Part shown: in pieces, positions 33,532 through 45,370 of the stretch
How the letters are laid out: every line of letters begins with the position of its first letter
Position numbering within the stretch: the first letter of the stretch is position 1
Source of the DNA: Euphorbia lathyris
Lineage: Eukaryota; Streptophyta; Magnoliopsida; Malpighiales; Euphorbiaceae
NCBI RefSeq assembly: GCF_963576675.1
Contig: NC_088916.1
Coordinates: 16,468,501-16,532,500, forward strand
Direction of reading: 5' to 3'
Length of the DNA: 64,000 bases
The notes under the pieces: generated by a model
What the model saw: only the letters and a program-made list of their open reading frames with translations
What the model was told of the DNA's origin: nothing
Databases searched by the model: none
Position numbers and translations under genes: made by a program

Positions 33532-35077
33532 GTGCAAAGCAATCAAACCATAACGAGGACAACATACGAAGATGCAAGGGATGCTACGATACCGGTGTAT
33601 TTTGGTGGTTTCAATCGAGATCGACATTTTACAATAAGTGCAACCGGATTGTGGGTCCATTGGTACACCGTCTTTAGATGCTACGACGATGGCTATGTTC
33701 AGTTTATTCATAGTGAAGAACATAATGTTGACTGTAAGTGTTGTGCTTACGTTCAAACCGCGTCATTCTATGATGATCAATATGGTTGCTATGTGGAGCA
33801 AGTCCAGGAGTCCCATAAAAATCCACATGGTCCTGATTATGTTGAAGTATGGGAGCATCTTTGAATGAGTAATCCTTATTGGCGAAATAGTTATATTTGT
33901 AATTATAGGGATGAAAACCTCCAGTTCCATCGTCCTTGTCGGCAATCTTGCTTCGAAAGAAGTACGATCATGACACCAGTCGAGCATAAGACCTATGAAA
34001 AGTTTGAGTGCTCCGATATGAGCTACGACCAAAACTCTCTCGAGGATTCCAGTCATGTGGTAGAGGTGGAAGCAGTCCAAGTGGTTGAGGATGATGGAGA
34101 AATCGAATCATTACTTATGGAGGAGAACCAACCAAAGGACGATGAATATCAACAAAGAATGGACCAACTCGAGAGCCTACATTGAAAGCTATTGGGGGGC
34201 AATCCAAAAGGAAGAATTTCATCACAATACGAAGTTAGAGGCATCTCCCACACTCCCAACTCCTCCAAAAACAAAGATGCCTAATGATGAAACGATAATA
34301 GAAAGTCAAGAGCATGGAGATGATCCCTATGACTATGATTCTAAGTCCATGCAAGAGGATGGCGCCGCTTCCATTGATCTTGATTTGAGGGGCATCCACG
34401 AAACTCCTATAGCAATTCAAGAAGAAGAAGGAGATGTTTCTAGGAGCTATGACTCAGAATCCAGCGAAGAGGATGATGTCGTGTTTAGTGATCTTGATTC
34501 GGGGGGCAGTAAAGAGGAAACAATTCAGCAAGAACCCACTCTAGAAGTATTGCCCATAGATGCAAATCCCCCAAAGTCAATAGAATTTCCAGGGAGTCCC
34601 GACGTGAACAAGAAGATAGTTGTACAAGCCCAGGAAGAGGATGAAGATGTATCTCATGACCTCAATTCAGGTTCCAGCCAGGAGGGTGACGACCCATCAA
34701 GCACTTCTAACTCGGAGGGAATCCACGAAGGACCTGTAGAAATTCAAGAAGATGAGGAAGACGTTTCTTGGAGCTATGATTCAGAATCTAGTCAAGAGGA
34801 TGAGGTATCCAACCAGGGGGGCATCCAAATGGAAGAGGTGCAAGAATTTATTCTAGAAGAATCTCTCATTCTTGTGAAGTCTTTAAAATCAGAAGATCTT
34901 ATCAAAAGTTGTGATATCGAAGAAGAAGCGGCTTCAGAAACACAGGAAAATAAAGAAGATATTTCTACGATTGTAAGTCGCAACTCAGTCATGATGAAGA
35001 AAACTTCTATGATCATGGTTTGGGGGGCAGTTAAGATCAAGAGATTAATCGAGAATCCACCCCAGAAATACCTCTAA
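33532..35077 (+). pseudogene. Unknown acidic repeat protein of the coding-poor element
   Basis: A frame from ATG 33532 runs 110 codons to TGA (33862-33864), continues in phase to 34185, and then appears to shift by one base (near 34100-34185) into a frame open to 35077; about 510 codons together. The first part is rich in Tyr, His and Cys (HNVDCKCCAYVQ). The second is strongly acidic and contains two copies of a unit with SYDSESS followed by E/Q-E-D, preceded by GIHE-P-x-x-IQE. No gag, zinc-knuckle, protease or polymerase motif is visible. It could be an element-specific protein or a captured host fragment. I do not recognise it. Confidence 0.4.
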
Positions 35078-36472
35078 TGATTCTTCCAACAACTCATGTT
35101 TTTCCAGAGCCTATGATCACTATGAAGTTTGTTAACTCGAGTAGAAGATCAAGTTTGCAACCCATGATTCTACTTGTCATCAGTCTACTTCAGTTGTCCT
35201 ACCATCCAGACAAGTCACAAGGTTTTTACTTCTTAACCGTGTTTATTCATTTAGACTCTAGTTTACAAATACTTTTTATTATGCGGAAAGAGAGTCATGA
35301 AAATAAGAGTCTAGACATGGAAACTCATATCCCTCTTGTAGAGATGTTACTGAGCATTTTATTGTATGAGGCTATAACATGATTTTGTACTTACAACATA
35401 GCCCATAAGACCATTCATGGCCAAAATAAGTTGACGTTTTCGCCAGCACCAAAAAAAAAAAAATTCCAGTTTTCAAAATAAATTATTTATGTTCATGTTT
35501 CCATTTGGTTCATATTTTCTACTTTTGTTTTCGCATCTTCTTCATTTGCTTCAAACTCTAACTCACAAACCAGAACACTCAATCATTACCATTTCTAAAT
35601 CGTATTTGTTATCTATTAGTTGATTCCGGTTAATTAAAATACTCAGAACCAAGCTTTTGGTAATTATTGATCTCAAAATCATAATTTTCATCAAACAACT
35701 GTTCTGGTTAGCCCCTTTTCCCAAAATTGATTTCATCCGCCATAAACCACCTTTTCCTTCAAAACCAATCTCAATTTCTTCGTTGATATCCAAATTATAA
35801 CTCTCAACTTTCATTTTGTTCAAAACGATTTCCTATAACCTCAATTTTCTCACTCGAAATCATCCCATGCCATTTGATTTTTCTTACATCGGATAACTCG
35901 TGTATTCGAATTTTAAAATGATTCTGACACGTCCAATTTCTACGTCAAATTCAAAAAATTTCAATCTGATTATTCTAGAAGTCTATTTAGATTAGATAAA
36001 CATTATACACTCCTCAATTCAAGGCAATCGTGTCCAAATCAATTTCCATCATCATCATAGCTTCAAGCTATTTTTTCATTAATCTGGAATCCTTCAATCC
36101 ATTTTCATATCATTTTCAGACGCAATCTCTGATTCTAAAGTATCAATTATCTCAGAACCAAGCTTTTGGTATTTATTTGATCTGAATCAAATTTAATCCC
36201 ATCAAACAACTGTTCTGAACAACTGTTTTGATCTCACACCACTCATCGGTCACGAGGTCAAGTTTGTTAGTATTTATTTATTTTTGCACAATTATCTCCA
36301 TTAATTTCGTCGTACATATTGCTTTGTAATTTTCCTGCTTTATGTCTCACATTAAATTCCATGAGCTCAAACGAGGCTCTTATAAAAAAAAAATCCTAAA
36401 TACATTCTTTTGTGTACAAATTTTTAATCCTAGTCAATTTATACACAAAAGAGGGGGGCAATTGTTGGCCCA
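35078..36472 (+). other. Non-coding tail with polypurine tract
   Basis: No coding frame of note. Two related stretches (CAGAACCAAGCTTTTGGTA near 35645 and 36153) show a local duplication. The tract AAAAGAGGGGGGCAAT ends at 36472 next to the 3' LTR and would prime plus-strand synthesis. Confidence 0.6.
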
Positions 36473-38553
36473 AAATAAAATAAATTTTATTTTATGTATA
36501 TAGAAAGTTTGGGTTTAATTTTAGGGTATAGTTTATATTCTTCTAGAAAAATAATAATGGTAAAATAAAAATAAAAATACATATGTAAACTAACCTCCAA
36601 CCGATGAGGGCGTCTTGCACCACGCGGGGCATAACTTAGAACACGCGAAGCATATTAGCCAGCCCGCGGGGCGTGGAGGAAGCTACTTCCGAAGGACAAT
36701 TCAGAAGCTCAACCACGTGGGGCGTAACACCAGAAACGCCACGCGTAAACCTTGGCAATAAGACGCTCCAGGTTCAGAAGCTCCTGCACGCGAGGCGTTC
36801 CTTCTCATACGCGGGGCGTAGATCAGGCATCCGGAGAAGTTATACTTCAGAAGCTCAACCACGCGGGGCATAACACCAGAGACGCCACACGTAAACATCA
36901 TCGACAAGACGCACCAGGTTCAGGAGCTGCACTACGCAGGGCGTAACCAGACCTACACGGGGCGTGTTCTTTCTTTCGGCAAGCTAGAAGTCAGTTCTCA
37001 ATCGGAGCCTGTCGTCGGTCTCCGACTTCTCAGAGCGCATCCGGACACAACCACGAGCTCATCCCCACACCTAGGCCCAAACCTTTCAAATTCTCTCTAA
37101 CCACAAGGTAGTGGGGTGATGTGGCATGGTAGTTAGTGGTAGTTAGTGGTAGTTGGAGGAACTTGATGATGTGGCAAGGTAGTGGGCAAGGTTAGAGAGA
37201 AAAATAAGGGTGAGTTGATAATTAATTACCAAAATACCATAATTAATTACCAAAATGCCATTCTAAAAAACTATAAATAGACCCTCTCACTCTCATATAA
37301 ACACACACTCAACACAACAAAAACCTCCCCTCAAAGCTCCAATGCTTAATCTCTAGTTCCTTTTGTTCTTAGTTCTTCAAGTTCTTTTTTTTGTTCTTCA
37401 AGTTCTTAATTTTAATTCCTTCTTTTAGCTTCCTTTAGCTTTAATCCAAGTTCCAATAGCCTCTTTTCAAGTTTTTTTCAATTCAATTTAGCATTCTCAA
37501 GCCTTTAATTTGCTCAATTCATAGCTAGAATTCTGTTTTCAAATTAATTTTTCAGATTCGTCCAAGTATTTTCAAAACCCGATTTTGTCCGTTTAAAGTC
37601 ATTTTTTGCTTTCGATCCCTTCAACAAAGTTGTTCCTGACGTCTTGAATTTCAATCCAGTATATTTATTTTCCCAATTCCGTGCCCAGAAACTATAGTTA
37701 CAAGCCAATCTTTACAGCTCAAATTCTTTTAGATATTCTGTTTCCAGAATTTCCCAAATTCATCCAGTTATTTTCAACTTCCAATTTCGTCTATTTAGAG
37801 TCCGTTTTAGCCTTCGATCCCTTATAGAAGTTTGTTCCTGACCTCCCGAAGTTAAATTTAGCCTATTTACTCGTCTAATTCCATATTCTTAAGCACTCAA
37901 ACGAGCCCACCAAAGTCAAAGGTTAAATCTGCCCCATTTGCCTACCACACGTTTAGTCATTACCAAGAGCACATACCGTACGGGCCCGACCGGCTGCAGC
38001 TCTCCGAGAACCTCGCACCAACACCAAAATTCAACGTCAATCCGAGATAGCTATTGTGGCTCCGAGTTTGTTGTTGAATTTTAATTTATTTTATCACATT
38101 TCAATTCTTTGTATTGATTTGTTTATTATAATTCAATTGATTATCTATATGTTTAATGTAGAAATGTTTCAATTGTAATTCATTTCATTTTTAATGCTTA
38201 CTTTGAACACATGTATTCAAACACTTATCCATATCAATAAATACCATTCCCAAATCTCGTGTCAATTTCGCACTTTAATTTCTTTATTTTACACAACTTC
38301 AATTTACCCGCATTAGCTTAAATAAAATTGATTCATCTAGCAAAGTTTCTATAACGGCGCTAGAGACCCAAGAGAGACTTTTTTCAATCCTTGCGTCCCT
38401 CGCCAATCGCTTAGATTAGATTTCAAGTTTTGGCGCGCAAATTCCATAAACTTAACCATTTTTTTTATTGAGAACTAATCTTCTCTGGCACGCCCGCATC
38501 CTAACCACACGTGACAAGGTTGAAATTAGCATATTCGCAAAATATCGCTAACA
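36473..38553 (+). repeat. 3' LTR of the coding-poor element
   Basis: 2081 bp, nearly identical to 31045-33147, ending GCTAACA before the target duplication GAGAT. TATA box at 37272-37279. Confidence 0.9.
36621..36966 (+). repeat. U3 array of TACGC...GCGTA boxes (3' LTR)
   Basis: Second copy of the array at 31203-31549, with the same pair spacing. Several boxes differ by one transition (CACGTGGGG, GGGGCATAA, CCACACGTAA), which erodes the palindrome arms. Confidence 0.85.
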
Positions 38554-38746
38554 GAGATAAAGATCAAAATCTCCGAAATCATGAACACATTTTCTCAAAT
38601 CCATATAAACTTAAAAAAGAAAACTCGTTGAATCGCACATATATAAATATGCTAGAATCCCAATTACGAGCTAATATTACTCCCAAGAACTTCCAAAAAC
38701 TAACTAAATCAAATGACATGAATCAGACCGATCAGTGAATCCTTAT

Positions 38747-40648
38747 TGTAACACCCGACCCTAAAAAGCATCGGGTATAATGGTTAAACTAAATAACGAA
38801 CGTCTATGGGCCTAAAGTAAGATACTAATTTCTAATGGTTTAATTTAATTTCACTAATTGATTTAAATGTCAGACACGACCCCAAAAGGCATAATTTATG
38901 ACGGGAAGGAGTTATGTACATCTAACAGTTAAAACACGACTATATTCATATTTATTATGTATTCGGCTTGGACTTGATAATAATTTATTATCAAGCTTCC
39001 TACGTATCTCAATATTTCTAAAGTGAGAATCAAAGCCACGTAGTTCTATAATAATTAATACTTAAGACTCGCCATGTATAGAAAGATATGTATTTAAAAT
39101 ATATTTAAACAATATCATTACTTCTCTAATCAATTTGTAGAGATAAAGTTTCAATACTTAGAACTCCATAATTTCTTAGTAATTATGAAATGACCTCCAT
39201 ATTTTTCTAATTACTTCAATTTAGCTTTAGTATATATATAACCATTAGTAATAGATTACTTTTCTCATGAATTAACCAACGATTTAATTAATTAACCCAC
39301 TAATTTATATATAATTACCCATATGACAAAATTTTAGTTCTAAAAATTATACGAGTTATATATCATTTAATATATATTTAGACAACTAAACCTTAAATTA
39401 GATAAAATAATAATAATCAATCTATTAAATTTTGACTAAGCTGCAAAAATTAAACTTGCTCGAAATCATACCGTCACCGGGATATCATTTCCAATCGCCG
39501 AGATGTCACCAACCGGAATATCATTTCCAGTCGTCGAGATGTCACCAGCGTTGTCTAATAATAGATGGTGAAAATAGGTGGTGGTTTATGCTGCCGTACG
39601 GAGTTTGACGGTTCTGGTTTCACTTGCCGATTCTTCATGGCTTGACCGAAACAAATACCCAAAGTCTAACTCTAAACCCCAAACCTTGAAATTAATCTTT
39701 AAAACTTTAAACTTGATCAATAAATCTGATTATTTTAGAAGAATGAGTGAAAATATTCTCAAATAACTATGATTATGTATTTTTTTTCTTTACTCCTTTT
39801 TTTTACCAAAAGTGAATATTTCCGTCCACTATGTTCATGTTATTTTTTGAATTTAAATATAATAAAACATTGTCATTCTAATATTGTTAGATATGTCAAT
39901 GTAAATATGAAATTGGACATGCAATTGGACATGTGTCCAATTACTTGTCACAACATAATTAATTATTATTTTTTATTATTCTTTTCTTTTATCTTATATA
40001 TTTATATCATGTATAGAATATTATTCTCAACTTACCAAATAGCTATAATTAATTGATAAAACCATATGTACTTTTATTTTTCTTGTTTAATTTAATTTAT
40101 TTGTCCATGTCTAGTCCCTTTTATTTAAAATTGATTAATAAGGGTGTTACCATGTCATTCTTTCATAGAAAAAATTATAGACCAAATCTATTTGTTTCCT
40201 TTTAACCCCAAATCTTTTAATTCTATGTAATTGGCCTTTATTTATTATATTTTTACCTCTATTTACTGTTTATTATTTTCCTTTATTCCACTCTCCCTTT
40301 TTTTTTATACTTAAATTCTTTTTGTGGGTAAATACACAATTAAACTATTAATTGTTGGTACCAATTGAAGAATTGAAAATTCATTAATGATCCAAATAAT
40401 TAATCAGTTTTCAATTTGAACCTCTAATATTATTTCATTCGTAAAAATTTATTCAATTTGAACGTTCACAAAAATTCATCGTATATAACCCAATCTCGAT
40501 TTTGTTAAAACTACGCATTTTTAAAATTACACATAAAAATATAAACGAATTAAATCAAAGATGTTATCTCGAATCTAATAAAAATCAAATAATGAATTCT
40601 GATGTCAAATTATAGTATAATTTGAAAATTTTGAGCACAGATGTGACA
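38747..40648. mobile_element. Solo LTR of a gypsy-type element
   Basis: 1902 bp from TGTAACACCCGACCC to GATGTGACA, with a perfect 5-bp target duplication CTTAT (38742-38746, 40649-40653). The start resembles the TGTCACACCCGACCC start of the outer LTR, so it is probably a distant relative. No internal region is present. Frames at 39578-39766 and 39769-40056 are inside it and not recognised. Confidence 0.85.
39475..39548. repeat. Two tandem copies of a 37-bp unit in the solo LTR
   Basis: GTCACC-GGGATATCATTTCCA-RTCGYCGAGAT occurs twice in direct order with few mismatches. CpG-containing and palindrome-rich, but without the 21-bp box spacing of the other arrays. Confidence 0.6.
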
Positions 40649-41480
40649 CTTATACTCGAATTAATTATGATAAAAGACTCTTCAAATCCCTAGAGTTCTA
40701 AAAGAACATATTGAATCATGTAGCAAAGAAGTTCAATTTCCTAATTCAAACCCCTTTGAATCTTCCAAAAATTTTCTTAATCACATAAATCAACCCAAAA
40801 ACTCTAGGTTTCAAGATGGACACTTCTTACCTGCATGCCGATTCAGTATAGCAAATAAGCTTAATGTCCTGATTTCCAATCAGGAAAGAAAAGAGAGGAA
40901 GCAGTTCAATCAGTGAGAGAGACCAATTTATGGAGAACCTTTTTCTGTTTCCCTGATTTCCAATCGAGAAAGAGGAGATGAACTGAGTTTCTCTACTTTC
41001 CTCCCTCCCTAGTGCGTTACCTATCAGAAGAAATCTGCCCCTTTTCAGTTCAATACGGTTTTGGGACACGTATTTATCCAAGAGAATGGGGTTTGGGACA
41101 CGTATCCAGAAGAATGGCCATCTGTTCCACTTCCTGAATATAAATCTATAACATATGATTTGTTTTAAAAAATTGTAATTTATTCCCTAAATTATTAAAT
41201 TGTGCAATTAGGTCCCTCAATCCTACCTTTCCCCATTTTAATTTGTTTTAAAATTTCAATTTAGCCCCAAATCTCTAGCTCTAGTAATTAGGCCTCGTTT
41301 ATCACTTCGTTTCATGAGTGAATAGAAAATTAAGAGATTCAATTATTCCGTATCAATTGAAAAACTGAAAATTCATCAGTAACCTGAATAATTAATCGGG
41401 TTCTATATGGACCTTAATTTATTTCAATCATAAAAATATCAACTTATAAAAATTCGAAAGTTTTGGACATGGACGTGACA

Positions 41481-43235
41481 GGTACTATCTAGAGCTAGGT
41501 AGTCTTTTGCACTAGAGCTTTTTCAAAGGGTTAAGTATGTGGATGTCTCATTTAACAAAATCCATATCCTATTGCATAAAATCTGGGAAGTTTTGGGTTG
41601 TTATGTAAACTCTTGGGATAACTTTTTTATTTGGAAATTTTTTGCTATAACATAAACATCAGAATCCATGCTGATGTTGGGCATTTAGATTGCTACTTTC
41701 TGGAACTAGGTAGTTAAAATCCCAAATGATTTTGCTTTTAAGGATGGAAGTGATAAAGTGTTGGCTGAATTTATTTTCCATCTGATTAAAAGTTTAAATT
41801 AGTCCAGCGAGTAAATTTCTTATATCGGTAGGATGGTACTTCTTTATAGTGATTGGGAAGAGGTAGCATATAATGGCATATGCGGCCATAATAGTTTTTA
41901 ATGTCCTTTTAAAGTTTTTCATGTGTGTTGTTGGATCTCTATTTCCATTGTATTTTTTCAAAAAGGGGTATTTGGACTCTCGAGGCAATGTCTCATGTAA
42001 TATGCATGCGTAAAGCAGGGAAATGGTATATATGACCTCCAGCATCGAGTATCCATGTTTGCTCCTCTAAGAGCACTTCTCAGCTCCATACTGATAAGCA
42101 CTTCCATTGAATCCTTCTTTGTAAGACCATAACTACCTTCTCTATCGGAGGAGTTGCCTTGTACGTCGATCTTTATAACATTTTGGTACAACTGTTTTTC
42201 TTCCCAGCTAATACCTTTCCAAAGATCTAGATCTATAGCGGGGTGTTTGTTATAAGGGATATAGGAGGTGGGATTGGGATAAAAAGCACGAGATAAGTTA
42301 TCCCGTGTTTGTTTGGGAGATAGAAGAGTGAGACGGATGAGGGATAAACTTCTTATCCCTCAAATCCTATACCCAAGAGGGGGTGGTATAAGGAGGTGGG
42401 ATAAACTCCTGTGATTTTAATAGGATGGAAAAATCCATCTTATCCCTCAAATTAATGTTATTTAGTTTAAATAGGGTTAAAATAGTAAAATGTATTATTT
42501 TATCCCTATCCCTATCCCACGTACCAAACATTGAATAATAATTCTGGACTATTATATTTTTATCCTTATCCCAACCATTTATCCTTATCCATTTCCCAAC
42601 CTTTATCCATATCCCTATCCCAATAGAATACCAAACGCACCGTAGGAGTTTTTGAATGCCTTATTTCTGTTATATGGGGATTGTGATTCCTTCATATAGA
42701 TCGAGTTTTATGTTTGCATACTGAGGATCTGAATGTGTGGGGCCGTTTTCCTTATTTACGATGGTCCAGAGGAAATTCATGCTCTTTGTCCTGCCTCCTT
42801 TAGTACGATGAGAGTTAGACTTGGTCATGTCTATACATAAAGGTGCAGAGGGGTAGTGCTCTTCCCCATAGGAATATTTCCAACTACTCTCACTGTAAGA
42901 GGAAGAAAGTGATTGGGAGTGATTTCTCTAGCCCTTTTGAGGAGTTCGTTGTCTGCATGCAGCCCTTCTATGTATGTACTCCCTCCGGTATTCTAGTGAT
43001 GCATCCCTCATTCGAGGAAAGCTGCAAAGAATGTGTTGTTTTGTAGAATAGGCAGTAAAATCTATTTTTTTTGCTAATGTAATAGCTTCTTTGGTAACAT
43101 CTAATTTTTCCTGAAGTTCATCCATCGTTGCAACATTTTCGTTAGTGGCTTGCTGCATTGTGCTGAAGTTATGAAGAATTTGTTTTGTTAAGCTATCCAT
43201 GAATGCTTTACTGGTAGGTTCCAAAGATCTCAAGC
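41481..43235 (-). pseudogene. Old Tat-type gypsy gag, N-terminal half (decayed)
   Basis: Minus-strand frames show a coiled-coil stretch (MDELQEKLDVTKEAITLAKK, about 43110-43050). After a break comes the start of a gag core, PFLKKYNGNRDPTTHMKNF, at about 41960-41905, matching the F-x-Y-x-G-x-x-DP-x-x-H pattern of Tat gag proteins. Downstream, KFSQHFI-like remnants run to 41481 with several stops. The C-terminal continuation (zinc-knuckle region and protease start) lies at 15870-16429, on the far side of the 25-kb insertion. A small transposon at 42239-42642 separates the coiled coil from the core. Confidence 0.6.
42239..42642. mobile_element. Tourist-like (Harbinger-type) MITE
   Basis: The left end CGGGGTGTTTGTTATAAGGG and the inverse of the right end (CGGTGCGTTTGGTATTCTAT) pair over 30-40 bp with mismatches, followed by GGGATAAGG-type words in opposite orientation. 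Flanking TAG (42236-42238, 42643-42645) fits a 3-bp target duplication. No transposase. Confidence 0.6.
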
Positions 43236-44980
43236 ATTCTTTAATACACTTATTGAGGCCAAAGGTAATTTGGAGGAGACCTAATGAATTTCCAATAACA
43301 TCTACTGGTGATTTAGGACCCTAAGTATGTTGTGAGGGTGATAAGCCTGTTACATTTTCTTGATGAGCCACGATCGTTTGCTTGGTTCGATCCACGCTGA
43401 CTATACCAATTTGATACAAAAGAAATTGTGTGATGATGCTTCAATGCCTGAGAGGATTTCACTAATGCCTAAGATAAGACGGAAAAATGATCAAAGTAAG
43501 ATTGTTAACCAACAGCCCCACTCGTATGCCTAAGTTAGGAGAGTGTATGATTTAGTGCACTAAGCAATTTGAGTGTAATTGTAATGGATGTGTGTATGTG
43601 CATTGACTTGTGAAGTCATATTTTATTTATAGGGAGCTTGGGGATAAGACCGCTAGTTAGTATTCAAATATCTCTTTAGCATCCTCGGAGGACATATGTA
43701 AGTGTTTGAGTGGTTGACGTATTTTTAAGTAGTTTATAATATACCTGAATTGAGATTCCTTAATCTTAGGTGAGAATCGAGATTGAAAGGGTCCTGATCC
43801 GAGGAGGATTTTAAGTGTATATTATTGGTCCACATGTCTTGAGGAATACTTATTCCTATTTAGTTTAAACTGGCAAGCTCCCTTACTCTAAATGTCCCAA
43901 TAGATTTGAGATGAGGACACATGGATTTTGATACCTTTTGGGTGATATCACATATTAACAATCATCATATGACCGTTAGAGAATGTCATTTGTCTTTAAA
44001 AGTAGGTTTTAAGGTATTAGAATAATTTTGGACAGCTAACACATCATCGAATCAGTACAATATGAGCCTTTATTAGCTTAACTATGACCAATTCTTATAG
44101 TCATAACATATATTAGATCTGACATAACGACATATATGTCATGGCACACATTATTCTCTTATCCAATTGCTATATTATTTTTCTTAAGGTTAGAACTTAG
44201 TTGAGCTTTAGAGAGTTCCTCGCCAGAATTCGGATTATTTAAGAAAAAAACTAAATCTTTGGGTGATTTGTTTCCCTACATAATTATCATAAAGGAAGCA
44301 ACTAGATCTATCATTTTGTATGAGTAAAAGTAACTAGGTCTACTTGGAGGAGGGAGAATGAAGTCTATCTTCCTTCTTTCTCCTCCCATCTATGTGTTTA
44401 TACCCATATTTTTTTTATGTATTTTTTTTTGTTAGTGTTTTCATTTCCTTTGAAATCCATCAGATTTTTTGTTCGTCTGATTTGCATATGTCATCTATAA
44501 TTTTTCATTTATACTTTTTTCAGGTTTAGCAAGAGCGGAAATATTTTATCGTGTCCATAGATCACTAGATCTATGCGGTTGTAATAGAAAGGACTCAGAT
44601 TCGATTATCCGAAAGAAACTAAATAATGAAGAGTGGATTACAATATTTTTTTTTTGCGTATTTGGATTTACAAGTAGTATGTAATTTGTAAATTTTTTTA
44701 GAAGAAATATAATTATTTCGTTCATAGAATAGATAGTACATTTGAACATAAGTAATTAAAAAACTATAATTGAAAAGTATCTTAGAGAAGTTTGAATCTA
44801 CATCTTCAATCTTGTAGATCGTGATAGACCAACAGTAGACATTACTTAAAATAGTTTTTGGCACAATGACAAGAAATACACTCCACCCAGAATCGACTTC
44901 ATGGTTTTTTTCTCATGAAACAATTTCATGATCTTTCAATGAGTCATGTCCATGTTATTATAGATAAAACTCTTTTGTTT
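43236..44980. other. Probable leader/LTR remains of the old Tat-type element, then unassigned DNA
   Basis: By position the 5' leader and LTR of the decayed minus-strand gag should lie here. I cannot fix LTR borders. No exon-like frame is seen; frames at 44546-44864 are AT-rich and unrecognised. Confidence 0.3.
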
Positions 44981-44989
44981 TTTCATAAA

Positions 44990-45370
44990 ACGAAACATGA
45001 TAACAATCATACAATGAGACCAAAAGTGGAGAGTTGAAAATTTTGGTAAAAAAATCTACGATAGAGGAGTTCGAGATAGTACCGACTCAAGAATTTTACG
45101 TGTTATACGACTTGCCACACGAGTCAAAAAGGGAGAAATAGAAACTCGTACATAATTTTTTCAAATTTATGTCGTGGATTTTGTTAAATTATCTCCAATC
45201 TGACAATCCAAATTGCATTTACAAGATTTTTATCAAAGAATTTGGATTCCTCATACAACTTCATACGTTCACATAAAAAGGGAAGTATAAGTCGAATTAA
45301 ATGACTTTAAATTTAGCGCTTGTCGGGAGGCAACCCGATATTTCTATTTTTTTTACTCATTTCAATTCCC
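44990..45370 (+). pseudogene. Relic of an Athila-type coding region
   Basis: Plus-strand reading shows FEIVPTQEFYVLYDLPHESK (near 45070-45130), and farther on LNLALVGRQPDI over a GTCGGGAGGCAACCCGA stretch at about 45325-45345. The latter resembles a sequence common in Athila elements near the end of pol. Frames are broken by stops. No LTRs were found around it. Confidence 0.4.

Larger units (their letters stand above)
31045..38553 (+). mobile_element. Large non-autonomous LTR element with unknown ORF
   Basis: LTRs 31045-33147 and 36473-38553 (about 2.1 kb, TGTTGGCCC to GCTAACA), perfect target duplication GAGAT (31040-31044, 38554-38558), PBS TGGCACGCCCAGTGGGAC at 33153-33170 and polypurine tract AAAAGAGGGGGGCAAT before the 3' LTR. 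The internal 3.3 kb has no recognisable gag or pol; it encodes an acidic protein-like frame of unknown kind. Both LTRs carry the same palindrome boxes as the Athila-like element at 19-28 kb. Confidence 0.9.
16430..41480 (-). mobile_element. Gypsy-type LTR element hosting three nested insertions
   Basis: The LTRs start TGTCACACCCGACCC and end GTGACA on the plus strand. The PBS beside the right LTR (TGGTATCAGAGC on minus, initiator-Met type) and the purine tract TTTAAGGGGGAGAGAAC beside the left LTR show that the element runs on the minus strand. Flanks are GCTAC and GGTAC, a 5-bp target duplication with one mismatch. Without nested insertions its internal region is only about 1.8 kb and non-coding, so it is a large non-autonomous derivative. 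It was inserted into the older Tat-type gag and then received the elements at 19238, 31045 and 38747. Confidence 0.85.
29876..41480 (-). repeat. 5' LTR of the outer gypsy element, split by two insertions
   Basis: Pieces 29876-31044, 38559-38746 and 40654-41480 together match the 2.2-kb LTR at 16430-18646. The breaks coincide exactly with the ends of the element at 31045-38553 (TSD GAGAT) and of the solo LTR at 38747-40648 (TSD CTTAT). Confidence 0.85.

Noticed and set aside
33532..33864. Possible viral or envelope-like protein
   Set aside because: No viral motif seen; position between PBS and purine tract of an LTR element makes it an element ORF of unknown type.
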